From: Bosea sp. OAE506
GTDB taxonomy: Bacteria > Pseudomonadota > Alphaproteobacteria > Rhizobiales > Beijerinckiaceae
Length of the DNA: 64,000 nucleotides
Direction: 5' to 3'
Assembly (NCBI RefSeq): GCF_040546595.1
Contig: NZ_JBEPOB010000001.1
Span: 3,535,001 to 3,599,000 of the forward strand
Below, in pieces: positions 26,026 through 35,419 of the stretch (its first letter is position 1; every line of letters begins with the position of its first letter). The notes beneath the pieces were generated by a model. It was not told where the DNA came from. It saw only the letters and a program-made list of their open reading frames with translations, and ran no database searches. Made by a program: the position numbers and the translations under genes.

Positions 26026-26583
26026 ATGGAGAGCATCCTGCAGGGCCTGATGCTCGACCGCGAGACCAAGGCGAGCGAGCGGCCCGGCGACCACAAGGAC
26101 GAGTTGCGACTCTGGCTGCGGATGCTGACCTGCTCGACGCTGATCGAGACAGAGATCCGCAACCGGCTGCGCGAGGAGTTCAAGACGACACTGCCGCGCT
26201 TCGATCTGATGGCGCAGCTCGACAAGTCGAGCACCGGCATGACGGTCGGCGAGGTGTCGCAGCGGCTGATGGTCTCGAACGGCAACGTCACGGCCGTCGT
26301 TGCCGGGCTCCTGGCCGACGGGCTCGTCGACAAGCGCGCCGCCACGCAGGACCGGCGCGTGCAGGTGCTGACGCTGACGGCACAGGGCCGCAAGGCCTTC
26401 AAGGCGATGGCGGAGCGCCATGAGGGCTGGATCGCCGAACTCTTCGCGGGGCTCGACCAGCCGGAGCTGGCGCAGCTCTTTCGCCTGCTCGGACAGACCA
26501 AGGGCTCGCTGCACCGCGCGATCGCGGCCCGGGCGCAGGACGCCAGCAAGCCGGACGATTCCGGCAAGGGAGATGCCTCGTGA
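26026..26583 (+). CDS. MarR-family transcriptional regulator of the aromatic-CoA cluster
   Basis: A 185-aa winged-helix regulator. The core is [27 protein letters not shown], then [23 protein letters not shown], then the wing [14 protein letters not shown]. It starts 3 bp after the SDR stop and its stop overlaps the next start. MarR regulators of CoA-dependent aromatic pathways usually release DNA on binding an aryl-CoA, and the two matched sites at 25062 and 25221 are good candidate operators. Confidence 0.88.
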   Translation: MESILQGLMLDRETKASERPGDHKDELRLWLRMLTCSTLIETEIRNRLREEFKTTLPRFDLMAQLDKSSTGMTVGEVSQRLMVSNGNVTAVVAGLLADGLVDKRAATQDRRVQVLTLTAQGRKAFKAMAERHEGWIAELFAGLDQPELAQLFRLLGQTKGSLHRAIAARAQDASKPDDSGKGDAS

Positions 26584-27416
26584 CCATGCCGGCCAATGCC
26601 ACGACCCTGCCGCTCGCGGGCTTCCAGCCGCAGCATTTCGCGCTCTCCGTCGCCGGCAAGGTCGCGACGGTGACGCTGAACCGGCCTGAGAAAAAGAATC
26701 CGCTGACCTTCGCAAGCTACCGCGAACTCACCGATTTCTTCCTCGCCGCGCAGAAGGAAGAGGACGTCAAGGCGATCGTGGTGACGGGCGCGGGCGGCAA
26801 TTTCTCCTCCGGCGGCGACGTCTTCGAGATCATCGGCCCGCTCGTCGCAATGGAGACCAAGGAGCTGCTGAAGTTCACCCGGATGACGGGCGATCTGGTC
26901 AAGGCGATCCGCGCCTGCCCGCAGCCGATCATCGCCGCGATCGACGGCGTCTGCGCCGGGGCCGGCGCGATCATCGCCATGGCGTCGGATCTGCGGCTCG
27001 GCACCGCGGAGAGCAAGATCGCCTTCCTGTTCAACCGCGTTGGGCTCGCCGGCTGCGACATGGGCGCCTGCGCGATGCTGCCCCGGATCATCGGCCAGGG
27101 CCGCGCGGCGGAGCTGCTCTACACCGGCCGGACCCTGCGCGGCGAGGAGGCCGAGCGCTGGGGCTTCCTGAACCGGCTGGTCGCGAAGGAGGCGGTACTC
27201 GCCGAGGCGCAGGCGCTGGCGGCCGAACTCGGGGATGGGCCGACCTTCGCCAACGCCATGACCAAGCGCATGCTCGAGATGGAATGGGCGATGTCGGTCG
27301 AGAGCGCGATCGAGGCCGAAGCCGTGGCGCAGGCGCTGTGCATGCAGACCGAGGATTTCGCCCGCGCCTACCACGCCTTCGCCAACAAGCAGAAGCCGGT
27401 CTTCGAGGGCAACTGA
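26580..27416 (+). CDS. Enoyl-CoA hydratase/isomerase-family protein
   Basis: A 278-aa crotonase-fold enzyme: [17 protein letters not shown] near residue 25, oxyanion segment [15 protein letters not shown] near 75, [20 protein letters not shown] near 120, and [22 protein letters not shown] start at 26580 overlaps the marR stop (GTGA) and lies 7 bases after GGGAG; an ATG two codons later is possible. It probably hydrates or opens the partly reduced ring CoA thioester in the 2-aminobenzoyl-CoA route. Ring hydrolase or simple beta-oxidation activity cannot be separated by eye. Confidence 0.88.
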   Translation: MTMPANATTLPLAGFQPQHFALSVAGKVATVTLNRPEKKNPLTFASYRELTDFFLAAQKEEDVKAIVVTGAGGNFSSGGDVFEIIGPLVAMETKELLKFTRMTGDLVKAIRACPQPIIAAIDGVCAGAGAIIAMASDLRLGTAESKIAFLFNRVGLAGCDMGACAMLPRIIGQGRAAELLYTGRTLRGEEAERWGFLNRLVAKEAVLAEAQALAAELGDGPTFANAMTKRMLEMEWAMSVESAIEAEAVAQALCMQTEDFARAYHAFANKQKPVFEGN

Positions 27417-27417
27417 G

Positions 27418-28620
27418 ATGGCTGCGACGAACCTCGACGGTACTCATCTCCAGGGCATCCTTGGCGACACGCTCGACTGGCCGTTCTTCGAGGACCGGCA
27501 CCGTCGCTTTGCCGCCGAGCTTTCGGCCTGGGCCGACGCCACCCTGCCCGGCCTGCCGCATGACGATGTCGACGCCGCCTGCCGGGCGCGTGTCACGGCT
27601 CTCGGCGAGGGCGGCTTTCTCCGAGCGGTGGTGCCGGAGGCCTATGGCGGGCTGAACCCGACGCTCGACGTGCGCACGCTCTGCCTCGCCCGTGAGATCC
27701 TGGCAGCGCGCGACGGGCTGGCGGATTTTTCCTTCGCGATGCAGGGGCTCGGCACCGGGGCGATCACGGTCGCAGGCTCGGAGGCACTGAAGCAGCGTAT
27801 CCTGCCCGGCGTCTGCGAGGGGGCGCGGATCGCCGCTTTCGCCCTGTCCGAGAAGGAGGCCGGCTCCGATGTCGCAGCGATGGCGACCACCGCCACGCCC
27901 GACGGCAACGGCCATGTCCGGATCGACGGCGAGAAGAGCTGGATCTCCAATGGCGGCATCGCCGACCACTACGTCATCTTTGCCCGCACCGGCGAGGCGC
28001 CGGGCGCGCGCGGGCTGTCGGCCTTTTTGGTCGATGCGGACACACCGGGCTTCAGCGTCACCGAGCGCATCGAGGTGATCGCACCGCACCCGCTGGCGAC
28101 GCTGCGGTTCGAGGCCTGTCGCGTGCCGGTCGAGAACCGGATCGGTGGACCCGGCGACGGGTTCAAGGTCGCGATGGCGACGCTCGACATCTTCCGCTCG
28201 ACGGTCGGCGCCGCGGCGCTGGGCCTCGCGCGGCGGGCGCTGCACGAGACGATCTCCCATGCGAACGCGCGCAAGCTCTTCGGTGGCACGCTGGGCGATC
28301 TGCAGCTCAGCCAGGCCGCCATCGCCGACAGCGCGGCCGAGGTCGACGCCGCCGCTCTGCTGGTCTACCGCGCCGCCTGGACCAAGGATCGCGGGGCGGC
28401 GCGCGTCACCCGCGAGGCCGCGCTCGCCAAACTCGTCGCGACAGAGAACGCCCAGAGGGTGATCGACCGGGCCGTCCAGATTCATGGGGGCTTGGGCGTC
28501 ACCAAGGGCGTCAAGGTGGAGGAACTGTACCGGGAGATCCGGGCGCTGCGGATCTACGAGGGCGCCTCGGAAGTCCAGAAGGTCGTGATCGCGCGCGACC
28601 TCCTCAAGGCCAAGAGCTGA
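27418..28620 (+). CDS. Acyl-CoA dehydrogenase family protein
   Basis: A 400-aa FAD-dependent acyl-CoA dehydrogenase. It has the N-terminal helical part ([20 protein letters not shown]) and the flavin-binding [18 protein letters not shown] and [19 protein letters not shown]. The C-terminal helices hold [32 protein letters not shown]. It starts 1 bp after the hydratase stop, so it is in the same operon. It would oxidise a saturated or partly reduced alicyclic CoA ester formed after ring reduction. Confidence 0.9.
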   Translation: MAATNLDGTHLQGILGDTLDWPFFEDRHRRFAAELSAWADATLPGLPHDDVDAACRARVTALGEGGFLRAVVPEAYGGLNPTLDVRTLCLAREILAARDGLADFSFAMQGLGTGAITVAGSEALKQRILPGVCEGARIAAFALSEKEAGSDVAAMATTATPDGNGHVRIDGEKSWISNGGIADHYVIFARTGEAPGARGLSAFLVDADTPGFSVTERIEVIAPHPLATLRFEACRVPVENRIGGPGDGFKVAMATLDIFRSTVGAAALGLARRALHETISHANARKLFGGTLGDLQLSQAAIADSAAEVDAAALLVYRAAWTKDRGAARVTREAALAKLVATENAQRVIDRAVQIHGGLGVTKGVKVEELYREIRALRIYEGASEVQKVVIARDLLKAKS

Positions 28621-28639
28621 TACGACGAGGGTGACGGCC

Positions 28640-30271
28640 ATGACATTCCTGCGCTCCGGCCATATCGACAGTTTTCCGCGCGACAACCTGCCACCGCCGG
28701 AGCAATGGCCGGCGATCGACCTCGCCGGGGCCGGGCTGAGCTATCCGGAGCGGCTGAACGCGGTCAGCGTTCTGGTCGACGAGCATGTCGCGCAGGGGCG
28801 CGGCGACCGGCCGGCGATCATCGGCGACCACTTCACCTGGAGCTATCGCGACCTCGCCGAGCGGATCGACCGCATCGCCCATGTGCTGACGCGCGATCTC
28901 GGGCTGGTGGCGGGCCATCGCGTGCTGCTGCGTGCGGCCAACACGCCGATGATGGTCGCGGCCTATCTCGCCGTGATCAAGGCGGGCGGAGTCGTCGTCG
29001 CGACCATGCCGATGCTGCGGGCGGGTGAGCTGGTCTATCCGCTGCGCAAGGCCAAGATCGCGCTGGCGCTGTGCGACCACCGCCTGATGGCCGAGCTGGA
29101 GGGCGCCCAGCGCCAGGTGCCGGAGCTCGCGCGCATCGTCGCCTTCGGCGCGGAGGGCTGCGAGCTCGAGACGCTGATGGCGCAGCCGGGCTATGACCGC
29201 TTCGAGGCGGTGGACACCGCCAGCGACGATGTCTGCCTGATCGGCTTCACCTCGGGCACCACCGGCGAGCCCAAGGGCACGATGCATTTCCAGCGCGATC
29301 TGCTGGTGATCTGCGACACCTATGCCGCGAAGGTGCTGAAGGCCTCGCCCGAGGACCGCTTCATCGGCTCGGCGCCGCTCGCCTTCACCTTCGGGCTCGG
29401 CGGCATCGTGCTGTTCCCCTTTTGGATCGGCGCGGCGGCCGTGCTGCCCGACAGGACGGCGCCCGCCGACCTGCTCGACGCCATCGAGCGGCACAAGGCG
29501 AGCGTGATCTTCACCGCGCCGACGGCCTATCGCGCCGTGCTCGACAAGCTCGACGGGCGCGACATCTCATCTCTGCGCATCTGCGTCTCGGCCGGCGAGA
29601 CCCTGCCCAAGCCCGTCTTCGACGCCTGGCTGGCCAAGACGGGCCTCAAACTGATGGACGGCATCGGCGCCACCGAGATGCTGCACATCTTCATCGCGGC
29701 GCCGCTGGAGGCCATCCGCCCGGGTTCGACCGGACTTCCGGTGCCGGGCTATGAGGCGAAGATCATCGATCCCGAGGGTCGCGACGTGCCTGACGGCACG
29801 CCGGGCCGGCTCGCCGTGCGCGGGCCGATCGGCTGCCGCTATCTCGCCGATGCGCGCCAGAAGGCTTACGTCCAGGACGGCTGGAATGTCACCGGCGACA
29901 CCTATATCCGCGATGCGGACGGCTATTTCTGGTACCAGGCGCGTTCCGACGACATGATCGTCTCGTCCGGCTACAACATCGCCGGCCCGGAGGTGGAGGC
30001 CTGCCTGCTCGCCCATCCCGACGTGATGGAGTGTGGTGTGGTCGGCGCGCCCTGCCCCGAGCGCGGCCACATCGTGAAGGCCTATGTCGTGCTGCGCGAG
30101 GGCGTGGTCGGCGACGCGGCGATGCTCAAGACCTTGCAGGACCATGTGAAGGCCGCTATCGCGCCCTACAAATATCCCCGCGCCATCGACTTTGTCACGG
30201 CCCTGCCGAAGACCGCGAGCGGCAAGCTGCAGCGCTTCGCGCTGCGACAGATGGCGCAGGACGAAGCCTGA
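28640..30271 (+). CDS. Benzoate-CoA ligase family protein, probable 2-aminobenzoate-CoA ligase
   Basis: A 543-aa ANL-superfamily enzyme. The P-loop GFTSGTTGEPKGTMHF lies near residue 205. The A5-type motif GIGATEMLHIFIA is typical of aryl-CoA ligases. VTGDTYIRDADGYFWYQARSDDMIVSSGYNI and the C-terminal catalytic Lys in PKTASGKLQRF complete the set. ATG 28640 is chosen over a GTG three codons earlier because the GAGGGTG ribosome site fits it better. It activates the aromatic acid with CoA and ATP. The 2-aminobenzoate specificity is inferred from the adjacent monooxygenase/reductase; benzoate or salicylate are alternatives. Confidence 0.85.
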   Translation: MTFLRSGHIDSFPRDNLPPPEQWPAIDLAGAGLSYPERLNAVSVLVDEHVAQGRGDRPAIIGDHFTWSYRDLAERIDRIAHVLTRDLGLVAGHRVLLRAANTPMMVAAYLAVIKAGGVVVATMPMLRAGELVYPLRKAKIALALCDHRLMAELEGAQRQVPELARIVAFGAEGCELETLMAQPGYDRFEAVDTASDDVCLIGFTSGTTGEPKGTMHFQRDLLVICDTYAAKVLKASPEDRFIGSAPLAFTFGLGGIVLFPFWIGAAAVLPDRTAPADLLDAIERHKASVIFTAPTAYRAVLDKLDGRDISSLRICVSAGETLPKPVFDAWLAKTGLKLMDGIGATEMLHIFIAAPLEAIRPGSTGLPVPGYEAKIIDPEGRDVPDGTPGRLAVRGPIGCRYLADARQKAYVQDGWNVTGDTYIRDADGYFWYQARSDDMIVSSGYNIAGPEVEACLLAHPDVMECGVVGAPCPERGHIVKAYVVLREGVVGDAAMLKTLQDHVKAAIAPYKYPRAIDFVTALPKTASGKLQRFALRQMAQDEA

Positions 30272-30319
30272 ACCACCCTTTCAGACGAGCCGGAACGGCC
30301 CCGAACCGAGGCGACGCCC

Positions 30320-30724
30320 ATGTCGAGTGAAACCCTGTCCCGCGCCATCCTGCCGGAAGGCTGGCCGCTGCCGCGCGGCTATGCCAACGGCATGGTCGCG
30401 GAAGGCCGCGTGCTGGTAACCGGCGGGCTTGTCGGCTGGGACGAGAACGGCGTCTTCGCCAGGGGATTCCTGCCGCAGCTCGAACGCACCTTCCTCAACA
30501 TCAAGGCCGTGGTCGAAGCCGGTGGCGGGCGGATCGAGGACATCGTGCGGATGACCTGGTACGTCACCGACATCGAGGCCTATCGCGCCAGCCTGAAAGA
30601 GCTCGGGCCGGTCTATCGCGGCGTGCTCGGCCGCCACTTCCCGGCGATGGCGGTGGTGCAGGTGGTCTCGCTCGTCGAGCCCGAGGCGCTGGTCGAGATC
30701 GAGGCCACCGCCGTTATCGCCTGA
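30320..30724 (+). CDS. RidA-family enamine/imine deaminase
   Basis: A 134-aa Rid-family protein: LPRGYANGMVAEGRVLVTGGLVGWDENG, FLNIKAVVEAGGGRIEDIVRMTWYVTDIEAY, then LGRHFPAMAVVQVVSLVEPEALVEIEATAV. Rid proteins hydrolyse reactive enamines and imines to ketones and ammonia. It is the last gene of the aminobenzoyl-CoA operon, 48 bp after the ligase. The monooxygenase/reductase should yield a 2-amino-oxocyclohexene-carboxyl-CoA, an enamine. A pathway-specific deamination role is therefore attractive but inferred. Confidence 0.85.
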   Translation: MSSETLSRAILPEGWPLPRGYANGMVAEGRVLVTGGLVGWDENGVFARGFLPQLERTFLNIKAVVEAGGGRIEDIVRMTWYVTDIEAYRASLKELGPVYRGVLGRHFPAMAVVQVVSLVEPEALVEIEATAVIA

Positions 30725-30891
30725 ACGCCTCGCGGCGCGATTGTGTTTCGCTCTGTTGCCACAAGGGCCTGTCGAAACACCGGCTTACCAATCGCCTTGC
30801 GGAGGGCCCCTTCCCCTTAGGCTTCCGCAATGGGCTCGCGCCGGACAATCGCAGGCGCCGCCATCCGGCGGTGACGCGATGGAGTCCAGTC

Positions 30892-31527
30892 ATGTCCAGC
30901 ATCAGTGGCGTCAGCGGCGGGTTTCGCCCGCCTCCGCCCAAGCCTCCGAGCTTCGAGTCGGTCGATACCGACAGCAGCGGCGGGTTGAGCATCGATGAAT
31001 TCAAGGCCGGGGCCCCGAAGGGCGCCGACAGCAGCAAGAGCGAAGAGCTTTTCAAGGCGATCGACAGCGACAGCGACGGGTCGGTCACCAAGGAGGAGCA
31101 GGACGCCTTCAAGACCAAGGCCGAGCAGGCCCAGCAGCAGCTCCAGTCCTTCCTGTTCGGGCTACAGGCCGGCGGGCAGAGTGAGAGCAGCAGCGACGAG
31201 AGCGAGGAGGAGAGCGACATCTTCGCCCAGCTCGACGCCAACTCCGACGGCAGCGTCGCCAAGGACGAGTTCCTCTCGGCCTTTTCCTCCGGCACGAGTT
31301 CGTCGAGCGACCTGCTGAGCAAGTTGTTCGACGCGATCGATTCGAGTTCGGACGGCTCGATCTCGAAGGACGAGCAGAGCTCCTTCCAGGCGGCGCTCGA
31401 ACAGCGCGGCCGGCCGTCGGGTCCGCCGCCCGGCCCGCCGCCGAGCAGCGCCTCGCAGGCCTATGGCAGCACCTACCAGCTCGGCGCGGCAAACGCCTCC
31501 GGCTCCACCTATTCGCAGGCGGCCTGA
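30892..31527 (+). CDS. Four-EF-hand calcium-binding protein
   Basis: A 211-aa acidic Ser/Asp-rich protein with four canonical EF-hand loops: DTDSSGGLSIDE (25-36), DSDSDGSVTKEE (58-69), DANSDGSVAKDE (115-126) and DSSSDGSISKDE (150-161). They lie in two pairs separated by a Gln-rich and a Ser/Glu-rich linker. The N-terminus has a Pro-rich FRPPPPKPPS, and the C-terminus a GPPPGPPP and Ser/Ala/Tyr tail. A GGAG site favours ATG 30892 over an upstream ATG at 30871. No signal peptide is clear. Calmodulin-like proteins of this form occur in soil and plant-associated alphaproteobacteria; the target is unknown. Confidence 0.85.
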   Translation: MSSISGVSGGFRPPPPKPPSFESVDTDSSGGLSIDEFKAGAPKGADSSKSEELFKAIDSDSDGSVTKEEQDAFKTKAEQAQQQLQSFLFGLQAGGQSESSSDESEEESDIFAQLDANSDGSVAKDEFLSAFSSGTSSSSDLLSKLFDAIDSSSDGSISKDEQSSFQAALEQRGRPSGPPPGPPPSSASQAYGSTYQLGAANASGSTYSQAA

Positions 31528-31597
31528 GCCAGCTCGCGAAGACGACGCCGGTCGCCAGAAGGCAGGCCGGCGCCTTCTGCTGTGAGAACCAGCAGCC

Positions 31598-32383
31598 TCA
31601 GATGCTGCGCGTCGCGCCGCCGTCGATGCGGATCTTGGCGCCGGTGACATAGCTCGCCCGCTCGCTGGCGAGGAAGGTCACGACATCGGCGAATTCCTGC
31701 GGCGTGCCGTAGCGGCCGGCGGGAATGGTCGCGCGCGAGGCCTTGGCGGCCTGCTCGGGCGTGGTGCCGGTGCGATCGGCGGCGGCCTGGTCAAGCTGGT
31801 CGACGCGCTCGGTGTGGATACGGCCGGGCAGCACGACATTGACCGTCACGCCCTGCGAGGCGACCTCCGCCGCCAGCGTCTTCGACCAGCCGACGACCGC
31901 CGAGCGGATGCCGTTCGACAGCGCGAGCCGGGGAATCGGCTGCTCGACGCCCGAGGAGGCGATGGTGATGATGCGGCCGAAGCCGCGCTCGACCATGCCC
32001 GGCAGCATGCCCTGCGCGACATGGAAGAGATTGGCGGCCATCGCCTCGAAATGCTTGAGCCAGTCGTCGCGGCCGGCCTCGCGCGCCTCGGCCGGGGGCG
32101 GACCACCGGAATTGCCGATCAAGATGTCGATGCCACCGGCATCGCGCAGCACGGTCATCAGCGATTCGACCGAGGCGAGATCCGACAGGTCGAGGCTGGC
32201 GGCGAAGATGCGGCTGCGCACCTCCTCGGGGCACTGGCTGACCCAGGCATCGGTCGCCGCGACGTTGCGGGCGGCGGCGATGACAGAGGCGCCCTCGCTG
32301 GCGAGCGTGCGGGCGATGGCGGCGCCCAGCCCCCGGCTCGCGCCCAGCACCAGAGCGCGCTTGTCGTGAAGGCCGAGATCCAT
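31598..32383 (-). CDS. SDR-family oxidoreductase
   Basis: A 261-aa short-chain dehydrogenase. The N-terminal motif [21 protein letters not shown] in place of the usual NAG, catalytic Ser in TIASSGVEQ and the C-terminal [11 protein letters not shown] are visible. The usual Y-x-x-x-K is replaced by a region reading [18 protein letters not shown], so the classical Tyr/Lys pair is not obvious. The [11 protein letters not shown] form is known in a sub-group of 3-oxoacyl-ACP reductase-like SDRs. It lies 106 bp downstream of the ABC ATPase genes and may be co-transcribed. Substrate unknown. Confidence 0.8.
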   Translation of the reverse strand: MDLGLHDKRALVLGASRGLGAAIARTLASEGASVIAAARNVAATDAWVSQCPEEVRSRIFAASLDLSDLASVESLMTVLRDAGGIDILIGNSGGPPPAEAREAGRDDWLKHFEAMAANLFHVAQGMLPGMVERGFGRIITIASSGVEQPIPRLALSNGIRSAVVGWSKTLAAEVASQGVTVNVVLPGRIHTERVDQLDQAAADRTGTTPEQAAKASRATIPAGRYGTPQEFADVVTFLASERASYVTGAKIRIDGGATRSI

Positions 32384-32489
32384 GGGCAGGCTCCGTCAGT
32401 TTGGCGCGGCAGGGTCGCGGCGCGTCATCGCCTGCTGATAGCGGGTCGGGGCTTGCGAGGAAATGGCCGGCGCGGAATGGGCGGCGTGC

Positions 32490-33473
32490 TCACGCCGCCG
32501 CGGTCATGGCCTGTTCCGCCAGGATGCAGCGCACCACCCGGCCCTCGCCGAGCTGGACGACCGGCGGCAGCGCCGCGCGGCAGCGGTCCTGCGCATGCTT
32601 GCAGCGCGGCGCGAAGGAGCAGGCCGAGGGCGGCTCGGTCAGCGCCGGCGGGGCGCCCGGAATCGCTTCCAACCGCTCGCCCTTCTTCGCGCCATGCAGG
32701 TTCGCGGCGAGGAGCCCCCTGGTGTAGGGGTGCTGCGGATCGCGCAGCAGCTCGCGCACTGTGCCGGTCTCGACGATCTGCCCGGCATACATCACCGCCA
32801 GCCGGTCCGAGACCTCGACCGCCACGCCGATGTCGTGGGTGACGAAGAGCATGCCCATGCCGAGGTCGCGCTGGAGCTGGCGCAGGAGCAGCAGGATCTG
32901 GATCTGCACGGTGGCGTCGAGCGCCGTCGTCGGCTCGTCAGCGAGCAGGAGCTTCGGACGGGCCGCGAGCGCGAGCGCGATCATGGCGCGCTGGCGCATG
33001 CCGCCCGACATCTCATGCGGATAGGCCTTGAGCCGGCGTTCCGGCGACGGGATGCGGACCAGCTCCAACAGTTCGAGCGCGCGCGCCATCGCCGCCTTCG
33101 CAGAGATCTTCTCATGCCGGATGATCGCCTCGGCGATCTGCTGACCGACGGTGTAGACCGGGTCGAGCGCGAGCGCGGGATCCTGGAAGATCATCGAGGT
33201 CACGGCGCCCCGATAATCCGCCAGATCCTGCGGGTTCAGCGCCAGCACGTCTCGCCCGTCGACGCGGACGCCGCCGCCGATATCGGTGCGGCTCTCGGGC
33301 AGCAGGCGCAGCAGCGTCTTCAGCGTGACGCTCTTGCCGGAGCCGGATTCGCCGAGGATGCCAAGAACCTTGCCCGGCTCCAGGGTCAGCGAGACGCCGT
33401 TGACGGCGTGGACAGTCTGGGCGCCGCGGAAGCGCACCGTCAGGTTCTCGATCTCGACGAGAGGCGTGCTCAT
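32490..33473 (-). CDS. Dipeptide/oligopeptide ABC transporter ATP-binding protein (DppD/OppD type)
   Basis: A 327-aa ATPase: Walker A GESGSGKSVTLKTLL near residue 38, Q-loop SMIFQDPALALDPVY, signature MSGGMRQRAMIALALA, Walker B LLLADEPTTALD and switch VTHDIGV. The C-terminal Cys-rich oligopeptide-transporter tail (CSFAPRCKHAQDRCRAALP) can bind an iron-sulphur cluster in some members. Its start overlaps the previous ATPase stop by 4 bp. It is the last transporter gene of the operon. Confidence 0.9.
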   Translation of the reverse strand: MSTPLVEIENLTVRFRGAQTVHAVNGVSLTLEPGKVLGILGESGSGKSVTLKTLLRLLPESRTDIGGGVRVDGRDVLALNPQDLADYRGAVTSMIFQDPALALDPVYTVGQQIAEAIIRHEKISAKAAMARALELLELVRIPSPERRLKAYPHEMSGGMRQRAMIALALAARPKLLLADEPTTALDATVQIQILLLLRQLQRDLGMGMLFVTHDIGVAVEVSDRLAVMYAGQIVETGTVRELLRDPQHPYTRGLLAANLHGAKKGERLEAIPGAPPALTEPPSACSFAPRCKHAQDRCRAALPPVVQLGEGRVVRCILAEQAMTAAA

Positions 33474-34522
33474 GCCGCGACCTCCAGGCCTGGGGCGTGG
33501 CTGTGGCCGGAGCCGGGCACCTGCATGTGACAGGCGACCTGGCGGGCGCCCTCGCCCACCGTCGCCAGAACAGGCTTCACCTTGGCGCAGACGGTCTGTG
33601 CATGGGGGCAGCGCGGGTGGAAGCGGCAGCCCTCGGGCGGGTTGATCGGGTTGGGCGGATCGCCCGCGAGCGGGGCTTCCATGGTCCGGTTGTCGGGGTC
33701 CATGGACGGCATCGCCGAGAGCAGCGCGCGGGTATAGGGGTGGCGCGGATCGCCATAGAGCTCCTCGACCGGGCCGATCTCCACGACCTCGCCAAGATAC
33801 ATCACCATGACGCGGTCGCTGATGAAGCGGACGACGTTGAGGTCATGGCTGATGAAGATGTAGGTCAGGCCGAACTCCTCGCGCAGATCGGCGAGCAGGT
33901 TGAGCACCTGCGCCTCGACCGATTTGTCGAGCGCCGACACCGCCTCGTCGAGGATCACCAGCCGCGGGCCGAGCGCGAGCGCACGCGCGATGTTGACGCG
34001 CTGGCGCTGGCCGCCGGAGAGCTCGTGCGGGTAGCGCGCGGCGAAGCGGGCGGGATCGAGCCCGACGCGCTGGAGCAGGTCGCGCGCCTTGAGGATCGCA
34101 TTCGCCTTGGAGACGCCGTGCACCGTCGGCCCGAAGGCGATCGAATCCTCGATGGTCAGGCGTGGGTTGAGCGAAGCGTAAGAGTCCTGGAAGACCATCT
34201 GCGCCTGGCGGCGGTATTCCTTCAGCGTCAGGGCTTGGCCGCCCACGATCTCGCCGTCGAACAGCATCTCGCCCTTGTCCTGCGGGATGAGCTGCATGAC
34301 GACGCGCGCCGTCGTCGACTTGCCGCAGCCGGATTCGCCGACGACGCCGAGCGTCTCGCCCTTCATCACGGCGAAATCGACGCCGTCGACGGCGCGCACG
34401 ACGGCCCCGCCGCCGAGCGGGAAATGCTTGGTCAGCGTCTTCGCCTGCAGCAGCGGCGTGCCGGCGCCACCGCGGTCGGGGTGGGTCTGGTGATGGGTCG
34501 CGTCGACCTTGTCATGCGCCAT
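33470..34522 (-). CDS. Dipeptide/oligopeptide ABC transporter ATP-binding protein (DppF/OppF type)
   Basis: A 350-aa ATPase: Walker A VGESGCGKSTTARVV, Q-loop MVFQDSYASLNPRLTI, signature LSGGQRQRVNIARALA, Walker B LVILDEAVSALDKSV and switch ISHDLNVV. The C-terminal CRFHPRCPHAQTVCAKVKP tail fits the OppF type. The start MAHDKVDATHHQ is 2 bp after the DppC-type stop; a longer frame to 34672 would run through the permease gene. It forms a heterodimeric motor with the DppD-type gene. Confidence 0.9.
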   Translation of the reverse strand: MAHDKVDATHHQTHPDRGGAGTPLLQAKTLTKHFPLGGGAVVRAVDGVDFAVMKGETLGVVGESGCGKSTTARVVMQLIPQDKGEMLFDGEIVGGQALTLKEYRRQAQMVFQDSYASLNPRLTIEDSIAFGPTVHGVSKANAILKARDLLQRVGLDPARFAARYPHELSGGQRQRVNIARALALGPRLVILDEAVSALDKSVEAQVLNLLADLREEFGLTYIFISHDLNVVRFISDRVMVMYLGEVVEIGPVEELYGDPRHPYTRALLSAMPSMDPDNRTMEAPLAGDPPNPINPPEGCRFHPRCPHAQTVCAKVKPVLATVGEGARQVACHMQVPGSGHSHAPGLEVAA

Positions 34523-34524
34523 GG

Positions 34525-35418
34525 TCAGCCCTTCACGTCCATCGCCGAGCGCAGACCGTCGGAAAGCAGGTTGAACGAGATCGAGGTGATGAAGATCGCC
34601 GCGCCCGGCAGCGCCGCCACCCAGGGCTGCACATAGATCGCCGTGCGCAGCGTGTTCAGCATCAGCCCCCATTCCGGCGTTGGCGGCTTGGTGCCGAGCC
34701 CGAGGAAGGACAGGCCCGACGCCAGGATCATCGAGACCGAGATCAGGCTCGTCGCATAGACGAAGATCGGACCGAGCACGTTGCCGAGCACATGGACGCG
34801 GATGATTGTGATCGCGTTGGCGCCGCTGGCGCGCGCCGCCTCGACATAGTCCATCGAGCGGACCTGCGTGGTCACGCTCTCGGCGATGCGCGCGATCGGC
34901 GGGATGAAGACGATGGTCAGCGACAGCAGCGAATTGGTGATGCCGGCCCCCAGCGCGCCCGAGAGCGCGATCGCCAGCAGCACGGAGGGGAAGGCATAGA
35001 ACACATCGACCGTGCGCATCACGATGGTGTTGAACTTGCCCCCGAAGAAGCCGGCGGCGACGCCGATCACCGAGCCGATGATGAAGGCGATGAAGACCGG
35101 AACAACGCCCATGAAGAGCGAGAGCCGGGCGCCGAAAATGAGCCGCGAGAGCATGTCGCGGCCAAGTTCGTCGGCGCCGAGCGGATAGCCCTGCGTGCCG
35201 ATGGGCCGCAGGCGCCGCAGCATCGACGAGCGGGTCGGGTCGGCCGGGGCGAGGTAATCGGCGAAGATCGCCATCAGGATGATCGCGAGCACGACGAGGC
35301 CGGCGCAGACCGCGACCTTGTCCTTTTTGAAGCGGCGCCAGACGCCCGACCAGTAGCCGGGCGACTTCGCCAGGGGCGGCACGATGACGGCCGCCTTGCC
35401 TTGAGCGATGGCGGACAT
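34525..35418 (-). CDS. Peptide-type ABC transporter permease (DppC/OppC type)
   Basis: A 297-aa inner-membrane protein with an N-terminal OppC-type segment (YWSGVWRRFKKDKVAVCAGLVVLAIIL). The short PLGADELGRDMLSRLIFGAR loop is typical of DppC. Further membrane segments follow, with the EAA loop YVEAARASGANAITIIRVHVLGNVLGP facing the ATPases. It starts 1 bp after the DppB-type stop. Confidence 0.9.
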   Translation of the reverse strand: MSAIAQGKAAVIVPPLAKSPGYWSGVWRRFKKDKVAVCAGLVVLAIILMAIFADYLAPADPTRSSMLRRLRPIGTQGYPLGADELGRDMLSRLIFGARLSLFMGVVPVFIAFIIGSVIGVAAGFFGGKFNTIVMRTVDVFYAFPSVLLAIALSGALGAGITNSLLSLTIVFIPPIARIAESVTTQVRSMDYVEAARASGANAITIIRVHVLGNVLGPIFVYATSLISVSMILASGLSFLGLGTKPPTPEWGLMLNTLRTAIYVQPWVAALPGAAIFITSISFNLLSDGLRSAMDVKG

Positions 35419-35419
35419 C

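Noticed and set aside
31556..31579. Hairpin CAGAAGGC...GCCTTCTG between the EF-hand and SDR genes
   Set aside because: An 8-bp stem with no T-run on either side; a weak candidate for a shared terminator, not listed as a feature.
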